From Proteobacteria bacterium DTSAM18 (GTDB lineage Bacteria; Myxococcota_A; UBA796; GCA-2862545): a stretch of DNA of 64,000 nucleotides. Below, in pieces: positions 1-8,713 of this stretch. The notes under the pieces are model-generated. The model made no database searches, was not told the DNA's origin, and worked only from the letters and a program-made list of their open reading frames with translations. The position numbers and the translations under genes are program-made. The stretch covers positions 62,001 through 126,000 of the forward strand of contig JARACJ010000004.1 in assembly GCA_028767165.1 (NCBI GenBank). The letters are read 5' to 3'. Positions within the stretch are counted from its first letter, which is position 1; every line of letters begins with the position of its first letter.

Positions 1-1522
1 TGGCGGCGTCGCGGCGATCCATGCCCTCCTCGATGTGGCGCTGGATGGCCTCGAGCACGACGACGGCGTTGTCGACGAGCATGCCGACGCCCAGGGCGAG
101 TCCGCCCAGGCTCATCAGGTTGAGCGTGACGTCGCCGAGGTACAGCGGCGCGAAGCCGATGAGCACGGAGATGGGGATGGCGAGGCCGATGATGGTGGTG
201 GCCCGGGCGTCCCGCAGGAACAGGAACAGGATGAGGACGGCGAACAGGCCACCGAGCAGGATGGCGTCGGTGAGGTTGTCGATGGCGAGCTGGATGAACG
301 CCGCCTGGTCGTCGAGGGTCTGCAGCACGACGCCCGCGGGCAGCTTGGAGGCGATGCCGCCGGCGCTGGCGAGCATCGACTGCATCATCGCCTTGCGGCG
401 GCCGCCGGGCATGGCATCCAAATCCGCCTGGGTGAAGCCGACATCGGTGCCGTTCAGCATCGTGTCGACCCGACCGGCCACCTCGACCACGTTGGCGTCG
501 GCCTCCTTGAACAGCTCGAGCTCGACCGCCTGGGCGCCATCGAGCTCGGCGATGACCTGTCGCTCCTCGAAGGTGGGCGTGATGACCGCGACGTCGGTGA
601 TCGGCACCACGGTGCCGTCGGAACGCCGGATCTTGAGCTCGCGCACGTCGGAGACGGTCTGCATCTCGTTGAGCGTGCGGATCAGGTACTCGGTGCTGCC
701 CTCGAGGATGGAGCCGCCGGCGAGGTTGACGTTGTCGCTCTGCAGGGCGTTGCGGACGTCATCGGCGGTGAGCTGGCGCGCGGCGAGCCACTCCTCCTTC
801 AGCTCGATGCGGATCTCGCGCTCGAGGCCACCACGAACGCGCACGGCGGCCACGCCGGGCAGGGCCTCGAGGGCGCGCTTGATGTCTTCGTCCGCCAGCT
901 CGCGGAGCAGGAACAGGGCCTCCTCGTCGTCCATGGCCAGCTGGTCGGCGTCGTAGGACAGGGCGAGGCGCAGGAAGGGCTCGTCCGACGGATCGTAGCG
1001 AAGGATCAGCGAGCGATCGGCTTCCTGGGGCAGGAAGGTGGTCTGCATGGCCTCGCGGATGCGCTGGGAGGCGGCCGACATGTCGGTGCCCCAGTCGAAA
1101 CCGAGGATGACGTCGGAGTTGCCGGCGCGGGAGCGGGACTCCATGTTGACCAGGCCGTCGAGGGTGGCGAGTGCCTCCTCGACGGGGCGGCTGATCTGGG
1201 ACTCGACCTCCTGGGGCGCGGCGCCGTCGTAGGCCGTGCGGACCGTGATGGTCGGGTAGGAGATGTCGGGCATCAGCTCGACGGGCAGCCGGGTGAAGCT
1301 GACGTAGCCGAACACCAGGGCCGCCAGGAAGATCATCGTGGCGGCGACGGGGCGGCGGACCAGGAACCCGAAGACTCCGCCTGCCGACGAGGCGGCAGGA
1401 GGTTGGGGAGATCGATCGGACGAGCCGTGCTCGCCGCTCAGGTCCCCACCGTCGTGGGGACTGCCGGCGGTCGTGGGGTTCTGGCTGTCGATGGGGGTGC
1501 CGTTGCTGCCGCTTCCGGGCAT
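1..1522 (-). CDS. RND-family efflux transporter permease, N-terminal part (runs off the window)
   Basis: Inner-membrane proton-driven efflux pump of the AcrB/MexB (HAE-RND) type. About 507 codons are visible; the family is usually about 1000-1050 residues, so the C-terminal half lies beyond position 1. The first membrane segment begins near residue 51 (FGFLVRRPVAATMIFLAALV), followed by the periplasmic porter domain. The TM4 motif GVGMLVDNAVVVLE near residue 484 carries the conserved Asp of the proton relay. An unusual Ser/Pro/Gly-rich cytoplasmic tail of about 50 residues precedes TM1. The start ATG shares one base with the stop of the upstream adaptor gene (TGATG), so the two are translationally coupled. 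The family assignment is firm; the substrate cannot be told from sequence. Confidence 0.93.
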   Translation of the reverse strand, partial: MPGSGSNGTPIDSQNPTTAGSPHDGGDLSGEHGSSDRSPQPPAASSAGGVFGFLVRRPVAATMIFLAALVFGYVSFTRLPVELMPDISYPTITVRTAYDGAAPQEVESQISRPVEEALATLDGLVNMESRSRAGNSDVILGFDWGTDMSAASQRIREAMQTTFLPQEADRSLILRYDPSDEPFLRLALSYDADQLAMDDEEALFLLRELADEDIKRALEALPGVAAVRVRGGLEREIRIELKEEWLAARQLTADDVRNALQSDNVNLAGGSILEGSTEYLIRTLNEMQTVSDVRELKIRRSDGTVVPITDVAVITPTFEERQVIAELDGAQAVELELFKEADANVVEVAGRVDTMLNGTDVGFTQADLDAMPGGRRKAMMQSMLASAGGIASKLPAGVVLQTLDDQAAFIQLAIDNLTDAILLGGLFAVLILFLFLRDARATTIIGLAIPISVLIGFAPLYLGDVTLNLMSLGGLALGVGMLVDNAVVVLEAIQRHIEEGMDRRDAA

Positions 1523-2904
1523 CACTGGGCCTCTCCTTCGGCGTCGTCGGTGGTGTCCTCGGCGGCCTCGGCGGGCGTGCTGTCGTCGGGCATCAGGGCG
1601 GCGCCGGGCTCCTTCGGCGCATCGAGGAGGGCCTCGTCCGTGAGGCGGATGGTGGCGCCGTCGGTGAGGTTGGCCTGGCCGACGGTGATGACCTGCTGGC
1701 CCTCGGTGACGCCGTCGATGAGCTCGACCTCGCCGGGGTTGGTGGTGCCGAGCTTGACGGTGACCTGCCTGGCCTCGAACACGGGGCCTTGCTTCTCGGC
1801 CTCTTCACCCTCGGGCTTGCCCTCGCCCTGGGGGCCCTTTCCATCGGGGCCCTTGCCACCGGGACCGCGGCCTTCGCCGCCGCCCTTCTTCTCCCCGCCC
1901 CCGAACAGCGACGCGAAGAACCCCTTCTTCTCCTCTTCCTTCTCCTCGGCCTCGTCCTTCTCCTCCTCGGGTTCCGGCAGCGTCACGACGAACACCGTGG
2001 GCTGCCCGGCGGAGTAGATCACCGACTTCCGGGGCACGACCAGCGCGTCGTCCTTGCGGTCGGTCTCGATGTCGACCGTGACGAACTGGCCGGGACGCAG
2101 GCTGGAGCCCGCGCCGGCGATGTCGAGCTCGACGGTGAAGGTGCCGGTGGCGGCGTCGACCACGGGGGCCACGCGGGAGACGGTGGCGGTGGCGCTGGCC
2201 TCGCGGTCGTAGGCGGAGGTGACCTCGGCCGGCTGACCCACGGACACGGCCTCGACGTCGCGCTCGGGCAGGGTGGCCTTGATGCGCAGCACCGACAGAT
2301 CCACGACCTTGGCCGCGACCTGGCCGCCCTGGGCGGTGTCGCCGACCTTCAGGTTCATCTCGGCGACGATGCCGTCGAAGGGCGCGACCAGGCGGGTGTC
2401 GCCGAAGTTGGCGGTGGCCTCGGCGAGGGTGGTCTGGGCCGTGATGAGCTGGTAGCGCAGATCCTCGAGCTCGCGCTGGGAGACCGCGCCCTTGTCGCGC
2501 AGGGTCTGCATCTCCTCGACCTGGGCCTTGAGGTGGCGCACCTCGGCCTGGGCCCGGCGGGCGTTGGCGTCGAGGCTGGCGTTGCGGATGAGCGCCAGTG
2601 CGTCGCCCTTGCGGACGGGGTCACCGATGCGCTTGTACAGCGCGACGACGGTGCCGGTGGTCTGGGGAATCAGATCCGCGCTGGCCTCCGCCTCCACCGA
2701 CGCACTGGTCTGCAGGGTCTGCGCGATGCTGCGGGGCTGCAGGGTGGTGACCTCGACCAGGGTGGCGGGGGTGGACTTCGGGCCTCCACCGCCCCAACCG
2801 CCCGGGCCGCCGCGCCCACGGGGCCCGCCTCCGGGACCGCCGCCGGATCCACAGGCGGCAAGGGTGGCGAACAAGACGGTCACAGGGAGGATTCGACGAA
2901 TCAT
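1522..2904 (-). CDS. RND efflux periplasmic adaptor (membrane fusion) lipoprotein
   Basis: HlyD/AcrA-type adaptor that links the RND pump encoded immediately downstream to an outer-membrane channel. It is 460 aa, starting at the ATG at 2904 with a GGAG 5-10 bases upstream. The lipobox is LAAC with the acylated Cys at about residue 18, followed by a Gly/Pro/Arg-rich linker. Next come a lipoyl half-motif (GTVVALYKRIGDPVRKGDAL), an alpha-helical hairpin (AQVEEMQTLRDKGAVSQREL), the second lipoyl half (RLVAPFDGIVAEMNLKVGD) and a beta-barrel domain. Between the barrel and the membrane-proximal domain sits an odd insert of about 60 residues, first Glu/Lys-rich and then Gly/Pro/Lys-rich. No TolC-like gene is visible next to it. 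An alternative start 12 codons upstream would spoil the signal peptide. Confidence 0.92.
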   Translation of the reverse strand: MIRRILPVTVLFATLAACGSGGGPGGGPRGRGGPGGWGGGGPKSTPATLVEVTTLQPRSIAQTLQTSASVEAEASADLIPQTTGTVVALYKRIGDPVRKGDALALIRNASLDANARRAQAEVRHLKAQVEEMQTLRDKGAVSQRELEDLRYQLITAQTTLAEATANFGDTRLVAPFDGIVAEMNLKVGDTAQGGQVAAKVVDLSVLRIKATLPERDVEAVSVGQPAEVTSAYDREASATATVSRVAPVVDAATGTFTVELDIAGAGSSLRPGQFVTVDIETDRKDDALVVPRKSVIYSAGQPTVFVVTLPEPEEEKDEAEEKEEEKKGFFASLFGGGEKKGGGEGRGPGGKGPDGKGPQGEGKPEGEEAEKQGPVFEARQVTVKLGTTNPGEVELIDGVTEGQQVITVGQANLTDGATIRLTDEALLDAPKEPGAALMPDDSTPAEAAEDTTDDAEGEAQ

Positions 2905-3075
2905 GAACAGGCTCCAACGCTCCGGAACAGGCGCTAACACCGCGCGGTCCGGGGAGTCGCAAGAACTTTGGGAGGGGAGGGCGGGGGTAGGGGCTTCCTA
3001 CGATCGGAATGCGGCTTTTCATGCAAACAGACCGCAACTTTGGTATCACGCGGCAACAGAGGGGAGATGTGCGGA

Positions 3076-4536
3076 ATGGAGGAAGCGCTGGACGCCCACG
3101 AGCTGGCCTGCAGGATCCTGGAGGCCGTCGAACAGGCTGCGGAGGATTTCCAGCCCGCCGAGACCGATGCCGCCCTGCGCAAGCAGGTGAGCGAGCTCGG
3201 CAAGCTGGTGGCCCCCCCCACGGTCCGCAAGCTGGAGGCCGCGCCCCCTCGTGCCGTGGCGGTCGCCATGGCCAAGGCGCTGTTCTCCCTTCCCCACGTC
3301 GCGCGCACTCTAGCAGTGGCCACCACCCTGTCGGATGTTCACGCCTTCGTGGTCAATCCCGGCCTCGCCCGGGCGCTCGGCCTTCCCATGTGGGAGCTCG
3401 AGGACATCCGCGATCACGTGGATGAACAGGCGGCCCTGCAATTCAAGCGCATGCGGGCCATGAACTGGCTGTGGTACCGCTTCTCGAAGACCGACGACGG
3501 TCTGACCCAGATGTGGCAGGCACTGTTCCCGGGCCTGTCCCACATCCAGCCCGTGGCCATGGAGCGGGAGGGCAGCCGGATCTACCTGGTCGTGCCCCAG
3601 CCGCGTCCTCCGGCGGCGGAGTCCCTGTACCTGCGGTTCCACCCCCAGCGGGCCTCCTGGTCCATCGAGCCCGATGGCCTGTTCCGGGCGGAGTGGATGG
3701 ATCCAGCGCTGCTCGGAGGCATCGCCCGGTCGGTGGGCGCCGAGCGCGACGAGCTCATCCTGATGCTCGATCAGATGATCACGGTCGTTCCCCAGGCGCA
3801 GGGGGAGGCCTTCAAGGCACGTGATCGCTGGCGCAGCGAGGGGTGGGCGGAGCTCACCGGTCTCGGCCGCAGCACGCCGAGCACCGGCTGGGTCACATGG
3901 CGCATCCCGTCCGATGGCATCGATCTGGGCGAGGGTCTGCTGCCGGATCCCCAGGGCAAGGTCTCGGCCACCACGCTGCAGGTGCTCTTCGACCGCCACG
4001 CCGCCGGCCGGGTCACCGCCGTGCTCCACGGCATCTACGCGGAGTTCATGGCTCGCCTGCTGTCCGCGGAGGTCGCGGGTCCCATGCCCACCTCGGCGCT
4101 CTTCGATCTGCGCACCTACGTCTCCCAGGCGCTGGCCCCGCTGCTCGACTGGACCCGCTCCGAAGACACCCACCGCTGGCTCGCCCGTCAGCTGGGCCTC
4201 GGCACCGCGGATGCCGCCGACTACCTGTCCAAGGTGGGGCGCATCTGGCACCAGCGCATGAACCGGGTGTGGCTCAACCCCGAGCCCGGCGGGCTCCTGA
4301 GCCTGCTCACCGGTCACCTTGCCGCCCTCGGCACCTCGGCCACCAAGCTGTGGTACCTCACGCCCGATCAGCGCTCGGCGCACCACCGCTGCCTGCTGCT
4401 CTTCCTGGCCCACTACCTGCAGACCGCCCGGGTCGATCGGCTCTGGGCCGGCGACGATCCCGTGGACGACGTGGCGAGCCGGTGGTTCTGGGGCACGTGG
4501 CAGCGGGTGCTGGATTCGCAGGATGTGGTGTTCTAG
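3076..4536 (+). CDS. Conserved-looking protein of unknown function
   Basis: Predicted soluble protein of 486 aa that I do not recognise. There is no signal peptide, membrane segment or obvious catalytic motif. The N-terminal 70 residues look helical (EEALDAHELACRILEAVEQ). The middle is a mixed region with Trp-rich stretches (MRAMNWLWYRFSKTDDGL), and the C-terminal half is helical and rich in Leu and Trp. The start at 3076 is preferred because GAGGGGAG lies nine bases upstream; an ATG at 3067 would sit on top of that site. It is transcribed divergently from the efflux operon, with about 170 bases between the starts, and is separated from the next gene by about 285 bases, so it is probably monocistronic. 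Base composition matches its neighbours. Confidence 0.8.
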   Translation: MEEALDAHELACRILEAVEQAAEDFQPAETDAALRKQVSELGKLVAPPTVRKLEAAPPRAVAVAMAKALFSLPHVARTLAVATTLSDVHAFVVNPGLARALGLPMWELEDIRDHVDEQAALQFKRMRAMNWLWYRFSKTDDGLTQMWQALFPGLSHIQPVAMEREGSRIYLVVPQPRPPAAESLYLRFHPQRASWSIEPDGLFRAEWMDPALLGGIARSVGAERDELILMLDQMITVVPQAQGEAFKARDRWRSEGWAELTGLGRSTPSTGWVTWRIPSDGIDLGEGLLPDPQGKVSATTLQVLFDRHAAGRVTAVLHGIYAEFMARLLSAEVAGPMPTSALFDLRTYVSQALAPLLDWTRSEDTHRWLARQLGLGTADAADYLSKVGRIWHQRMNRVWLNPEPGGLLSLLTGHLAALGTSATKLWYLTPDQRSAHHRCLLLFLAHYLQTARVDRLWAGDDPVDDVASRWFWGTWQRVLDSQDVVF

Positions 4537-4821
4537 GTCCAAACGAGCGTGGAGCCGGGACACAGAGGATCCAGAGAGGAATGGAGTCCGCAGAGGGACG
4601 TGATGACGAACCCTGGGCGAGGTCCCCAACATCTGGGTTCTCTGTGCGGACACACGACGTTCGCGACAGGGAAGGGGACTCGAGGTGGTCCGCGCATCAG
4701 GAAAGGCAGTACGCGATGCATGACCGGTGATGGCTGATTCTCACCTCACGTATCGATGTCCGGATTTGTTCTTGATCGTGACACCGCAAGATGTTTCTCT
4801 CTTGGAAGACCGGGAGGAACC
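4537..4821 (+). other. Intergenic region ahead of the leucine-repeat lipoprotein genes
   Basis: A 285-base stretch without a credible gene. The part from about 4740 to 4800 is noticeably more AT-rich than the surroundings, which fits a promoter for the two leucine-repeat lipoprotein genes that follow. I cannot assign -35 and -10 boxes with confidence. The end (4811-4820) contains the strong ribosome-binding site GGGAGGAAC. Confidence 0.4.
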
Positions 4822-6861
4822 ATGACTCGCTTGGCTGTTCTGTTGGCCCTGGCCGGCTGTGTCGACGGTACGCAGGGCGGTGCCTGCGACTGGGAGGCGA
4901 ACGATGATGGGAGCTACACCGTCACCTGCGACGACGGAGCGGTGTTGACGCTGTACGACATCCCGTCCGAGCCGCTGCCCCATGGTGATCCGTCCGTGAT
5001 CGAAGGGGACGTGATGATCCGAGGGGCAGACCCCCTCAAGGATCTCGTGGGTGTGCGGGAGATTACGGGCCATCTGATGATCGCGGGCTTGATGGAGCAG
5101 GATCCTGATCTGACTGCGCTGTCTTCACTGCAACGTGTCGGGGGCACCGTCCACCTCATGGGACTCGCCGGTCTCAAGTCGCTGGAGGGGCTTGAATCAC
5201 TCGAGTCGGTGGGGGGACTTACCGTGCTTCGGACCCAGGACCTGGTTGATCTGGAGGGTCTCGACGCGCTCGCGGAGGTTCGAGGGGATCTGGTCATCCA
5301 GGACAACCATGCCCTCACGTCGATCGACGGGCTCGAGGGCCTGCGCTTGGTCGAGGGCGACGTGGCGATCGGGGGCCGGGCAGAGGACCCGTTTCGTCAT
5401 GCGGATGGGAATGACGAGCTGACGAGCGTCGCCGGTCTCGACGGCCTGCGGACGGTCGGCGGAGAGCTCACGATCCTGGCGAATCCGAAACTGAAGGAAC
5501 TCGATGGCTTCGGGGCGTTGGAGTCGGTCGGTGGTCACCTCCGGCTCGCCATGACCGGCCTGACGGACATCGATGCCTTGTCGAACCTCATGAGCGTGGG
5601 CGGCGATCTGGATGTGTTCCGCAACCCCGAATTGGAACACGTCGACGGGTTCTCGCAGCTTCAGACAGTGGGCGGTAGCCTCATCGTAGCAGGGGATGAG
5701 TTCCCCTGGCCGAACGCCATCGACTTCGCCTGGTCCCTCTACCAGACGAACCTGACGTCGCTGCAGGGGCTGTCGGCCCTGGAGTCCGTCGGGGGCGACC
5801 TGTTCGTGTACCTGGATCGCGAGGAGGCGGACATCGGCTGGATGGACAACCTCGTCGAAGTAGGTGGGGATCTGGCCATCGCGGTCCCTGAGCTCGGAGA
5901 TCTTGAGCCACTTGCACAGGTGGCTTCCATCGGCGGTAGTCTGCGGCTCGACTGGCAGGGACTGAACCTGTCCTCTCTGGACGGACTGTCGGGGCTTACG
6001 CATCTGGGCGGTGACCTCCTGGTCGCCTTCCAACCTGACCTCGACGACCTGAGCGGCCTGCAGGGCCTGACGCACATGGACGGTGCAATCAAGCTGAAGT
6101 GGCTGTCCTCTTTGGAGGATCTCGACGATCTCCCCAGCCTGACCAGTGTGGGTGGGCTGGAGCTGTCGGCGTTGCCGGCACTGCGGAACGTCGATGGCCT
6201 GTCGTCCCTGTCGACGGTCCATGGCCACCTGGTCCTGTCGAACCTGCCGGCGCTGGTGGAGCTCAATGGTCTGCGCCTGGAGGGTCTGTCGTCGTTGACA
6301 ACCGTGGAAGGCATGCTCAGCATCCACGCCATGCCTGGGCTCAAGCACCTGGACGACTTCTCCGGCATCAACTCGTACGGCGGCCTCGTGGTGAGAGACA
6401 ATCCCGAGCTGTTCCGGATCAACAACCTCGCCCCCATGACCTCGCTCCCCGAAGGACTCCATCTCATTGGCAACGGCGGGATCTCCAACCTCGATGTACT
6501 TTCGGAGGTGGCTAGCATCGGGGGTGACCTGCAACTGTCCTACCTCAAGGATCTCGAGCACCTGGACGCCTTCGCCTCGTTGAGCAGTGTCGGGGGCAGT
6601 GTGTCTGTCACCAACAACGAGGATCTCACCGATCTCAGCGGTCTGGCCGGGCTCGTGGATGTGGGCGGTTCCCTCGTCATCGAGCGCAACGATCAGCTCG
6701 CATCCTTCGAGGGCCTCGAGGGCATCGAGACCCTCGGGGGAGAGTGCGAGGTCTTCGCGGGCAACCCGTGGATGACGAGCGAAGTGTGTTCGACGGTGGT
6801 CGAGAGCCTCGAGCACGCCACGGGCGTGACCTGCCGTACCAACATCGACAGCGATTGCTGA
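4822..6861 (+). CDS. Leucine-repeat (receptor L-domain-like) lipoprotein, copy 1
   Basis: Exported lipoprotein of 679 aa. The start at 4822 has GGGAGGAAC directly upstream, and the lipobox LALAGC places the acylated Cys at residue 13. After a short Cys-containing head (GACDWEANDDGSYTVTC), almost the whole protein consists of repeats of about 22-25 residues. Their pattern is 'L..LdgL..L..VGG.L.i..N..L', as in VGGSVSVTNNEDLTDLSGL. This matches receptor L domains and related leucine repeats that form a right-handed solenoid. The C-terminus has two conserved Cys-bearing segments (GGECEVF and ATGVTC). The next gene is a paralog with the same architecture, 12 bases downstream. The likely role is surface recognition or adhesion; that is inference, and no ligand can be named. 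Confidence 0.88.
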   Translation: MTRLAVLLALAGCVDGTQGGACDWEANDDGSYTVTCDDGAVLTLYDIPSEPLPHGDPSVIEGDVMIRGADPLKDLVGVREITGHLMIAGLMEQDPDLTALSSLQRVGGTVHLMGLAGLKSLEGLESLESVGGLTVLRTQDLVDLEGLDALAEVRGDLVIQDNHALTSIDGLEGLRLVEGDVAIGGRAEDPFRHADGNDELTSVAGLDGLRTVGGELTILANPKLKELDGFGALESVGGHLRLAMTGLTDIDALSNLMSVGGDLDVFRNPELEHVDGFSQLQTVGGSLIVAGDEFPWPNAIDFAWSLYQTNLTSLQGLSALESVGGDLFVYLDREEADIGWMDNLVEVGGDLAIAVPELGDLEPLAQVASIGGSLRLDWQGLNLSSLDGLSGLTHLGGDLLVAFQPDLDDLSGLQGLTHMDGAIKLKWLSSLEDLDDLPSLTSVGGLELSALPALRNVDGLSSLSTVHGHLVLSNLPALVELNGLRLEGLSSLTTVEGMLSIHAMPGLKHLDDFSGINSYGGLVVRDNPELFRINNLAPMTSLPEGLHLIGNGGISNLDVLSEVASIGGDLQLSYLKDLEHLDAFASLSSVGGSVSVTNNEDLTDLSGLAGLVDVGGSLVIERNDQLASFEGLEGIETLGGECEVFAGNPWMTSEVCSTVVESLEHATGVTCRTNIDSDC

Positions 6862-6873
6862 GCGGAGGACCTC

Positions 6874-8637
6874 ATGATGAACTCGATGAAGTTTCGACCG
6901 GCCACCTCGGCGAAGAGCGGCGTAGCCCTGGCACTGACCCTCTGGACGACGGGTTGCGATACGACGAATGGAGCGTGTGACCTGGATGATCTCGAAGATG
7001 GCACCTACGAGCTGGACTGTCCGGATGGTTCTTTGCAGCTGTCGGGTGAGCGGCCAGACCAGCCTGTGACCGTCGATGTGCAAGGTGAACTCCTGGTGAC
7101 CAATCTCAAGGAGCTTCAGGAGCTCGCAGGTGTGGAACGAATCCGCGGCAACGTTCGCATCCGGAGCTCCACCCTCACCGACCTCACGCTGCTCGAGTCG
7201 CTTCAGACTGTCGAGGGCACCCTTTTCATCGTCGACTGCGCCGGTCTCACGGATCTGTCGGGGCTCGAGGCGCTCGAGTCGGTCCACGCACTCCACATCG
7301 CCGGCAACGCCAGCCTGCGCACGCTCGATGGGCTTGGAACGCTGTCGTCCCTGAATGGCAGTCTTGTGCTGCGTGATCATCCGCTGCTGCGGGACATCTC
7401 GGCTTTGTCCTCTCTCACGCAGATAGGTGCGTCACTGGAGATCGGCCACTGGCACACGGATCTGTTCGGTGAGCGACTCGAGGTCGGACATCCGATGCTC
7501 AAGGACCTGTCTGCATTTTCGTCCTTGCGGTCGATCGGTGGGCAGCTGTGGCTCGGAATGCTGCCGGGAGTGGAGGATCTCGATGGATTCGCGGCACTGG
7601 AGGAGTTGGGGGGAAGTCTGGAGATCCACAAGACGGGCGTCTCGCAGGTAGATGGGCTGTCAGGCCTGACATTCATCGGAGGGGACGTCTGGGTTTCGCA
7701 TAGCCCTCAGCTACGCAATGTCGATGGTTTGTCCAATGTCACCGAGATCGGCGGCAGTCTGGGCGTCACGCGCCAACATCTGAGTGGTTGGTGGTCCGAG
7801 GAAGGCGTGTACGCTCCGGTCGAGTCCGTGATCGAGGACTTCGACGGCCTGGCCTCTCTCCGGCGAGTCGGTGGCGGGTTGAGACTGGGCTCGGATGGGC
7901 AGTTCCCCATTCTCGGGGTCCTGTCGAACCTCGAAGAGGTGGGGGGCCTCGTGAATGTTCACGACCCGCTTGCCGAAGATCTGGAGCCCCTGTCCACACT
8001 CCGGTCCGTAGGCAGCCTTGATGTCGGGGCGTTCGGTATCCCTCTGCAAGACCTCGCTGGACTTCGTTCGCTGGAGCACGTCGAGCATGACCTGACGCTC
8101 ACTCGCCTGGACGACCTCGAGTCCGTCGACGGTCTCGACGTTCTGGAACGGATCGGTGGGTCGCTGGTGGTCGGTGAGAATCCGCTGCTTACGGATCTGG
8201 ACGGCCTCGAGTCGCTCTCGGAGCTGGGTGGAATCGTCAAGGTGTACAACAACCCGCTGCTCACACAGATCGACGGCATCGCGAGCATCGAAGCGCTCGA
8301 AGGAGATGTCCAGATCAACGACAATCTGCTGTTGGAGAGGCTTCCGGACTGGTCAGGAATCACCAGGATCGAAGGCCGACTGCAGCTCGTCGGAAACCAC
8401 GCCCTGTCCGACTTCGACGGTCTGTCGGGCCTGACCGAGGTCACGCATGGCGTGTACGTCCGCCAGAACGACGCCATGTCTTCGCTGAGCTGGCTCGATT
8501 CACTCACGACCCTCGAGGGTGAGTGCGTACTCGAGCCTCGCGAGGTGAACCCCCAATTCTGCGCCCCCGACGTCGAGGCCATCGAGTACGCCACGGGTGC
8601 GGACTGCGGATCGTCGTGGCTGCCGGAGAGCTGCTGA
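6874..8637 (+). CDS. Leucine-repeat (receptor L-domain-like) lipoprotein, copy 2
   Basis: Paralog of the preceding gene, 587 aa, in the same transcription unit (12-base gap). The start is either the ATG at 6874 or the adjacent one at 6877; GGAGG at 6864-6868 fits the second slightly better. The signal peptide is longer than in copy 1 and ends in a weak lipobox (WTTGC, Cys at about residue 28). A Cys-containing head (ACDLDDLEDGTYELDC) follows, then repeats of the form IGGSLVVGENPLLTDLDGL. The closing region EGECVLEP...ATGADC mirrors copy 1, so the two arose by gene duplication and then lost or gained repeats (about 90 residues difference). It is probably a surface-anchored recognition or adhesion protein; the partner is unknown. 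Confidence 0.86.
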   Translation: MMNSMKFRPATSAKSGVALALTLWTTGCDTTNGACDLDDLEDGTYELDCPDGSLQLSGERPDQPVTVDVQGELLVTNLKELQELAGVERIRGNVRIRSSTLTDLTLLESLQTVEGTLFIVDCAGLTDLSGLEALESVHALHIAGNASLRTLDGLGTLSSLNGSLVLRDHPLLRDISALSSLTQIGASLEIGHWHTDLFGERLEVGHPMLKDLSAFSSLRSIGGQLWLGMLPGVEDLDGFAALEELGGSLEIHKTGVSQVDGLSGLTFIGGDVWVSHSPQLRNVDGLSNVTEIGGSLGVTRQHLSGWWSEEGVYAPVESVIEDFDGLASLRRVGGGLRLGSDGQFPILGVLSNLEEVGGLVNVHDPLAEDLEPLSTLRSVGSLDVGAFGIPLQDLAGLRSLEHVEHDLTLTRLDDLESVDGLDVLERIGGSLVVGENPLLTDLDGLESLSELGGIVKVYNNPLLTQIDGIASIEALEGDVQINDNLLLERLPDWSGITRIEGRLQLVGNHALSDFDGLSGLTEVTHGVYVRQNDAMSSLSWLDSLTTLEGECVLEPREVNPQFCAPDVEAIEYATGADCGSSWLPESC

Positions 8638-8663
8638 GGCCCAACCTCCCCCAAGAACGAACA

Positions 8664-8691
8664 AGGGGCGCCCCACCCGGGACGCCCCTTC
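8664..8691. terminator. Terminator hairpin between convergent genes
   Basis: A perfect 8-bp stem, AAGGGGCG (8664-8671) with CGCCCCTT (8684-8691), and a 12-base loop. It lies in the 76-base gap between the convergent lipoprotein and ETF-QO genes, so it could serve both directions. The flanks have short A and T runs. Confidence 0.75.
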
Positions 8692-8713
8692 TCTGCATCA
8701 GCCTCTCAGCCGA

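Noticed and set aside
5197-7380. A 727-codon minus-strand frame across the two leucine-repeat genes.
   Set aside because: It spans the junction of two well-supported plus-strand genes and has no recognisable protein features; a product of codon periodicity.
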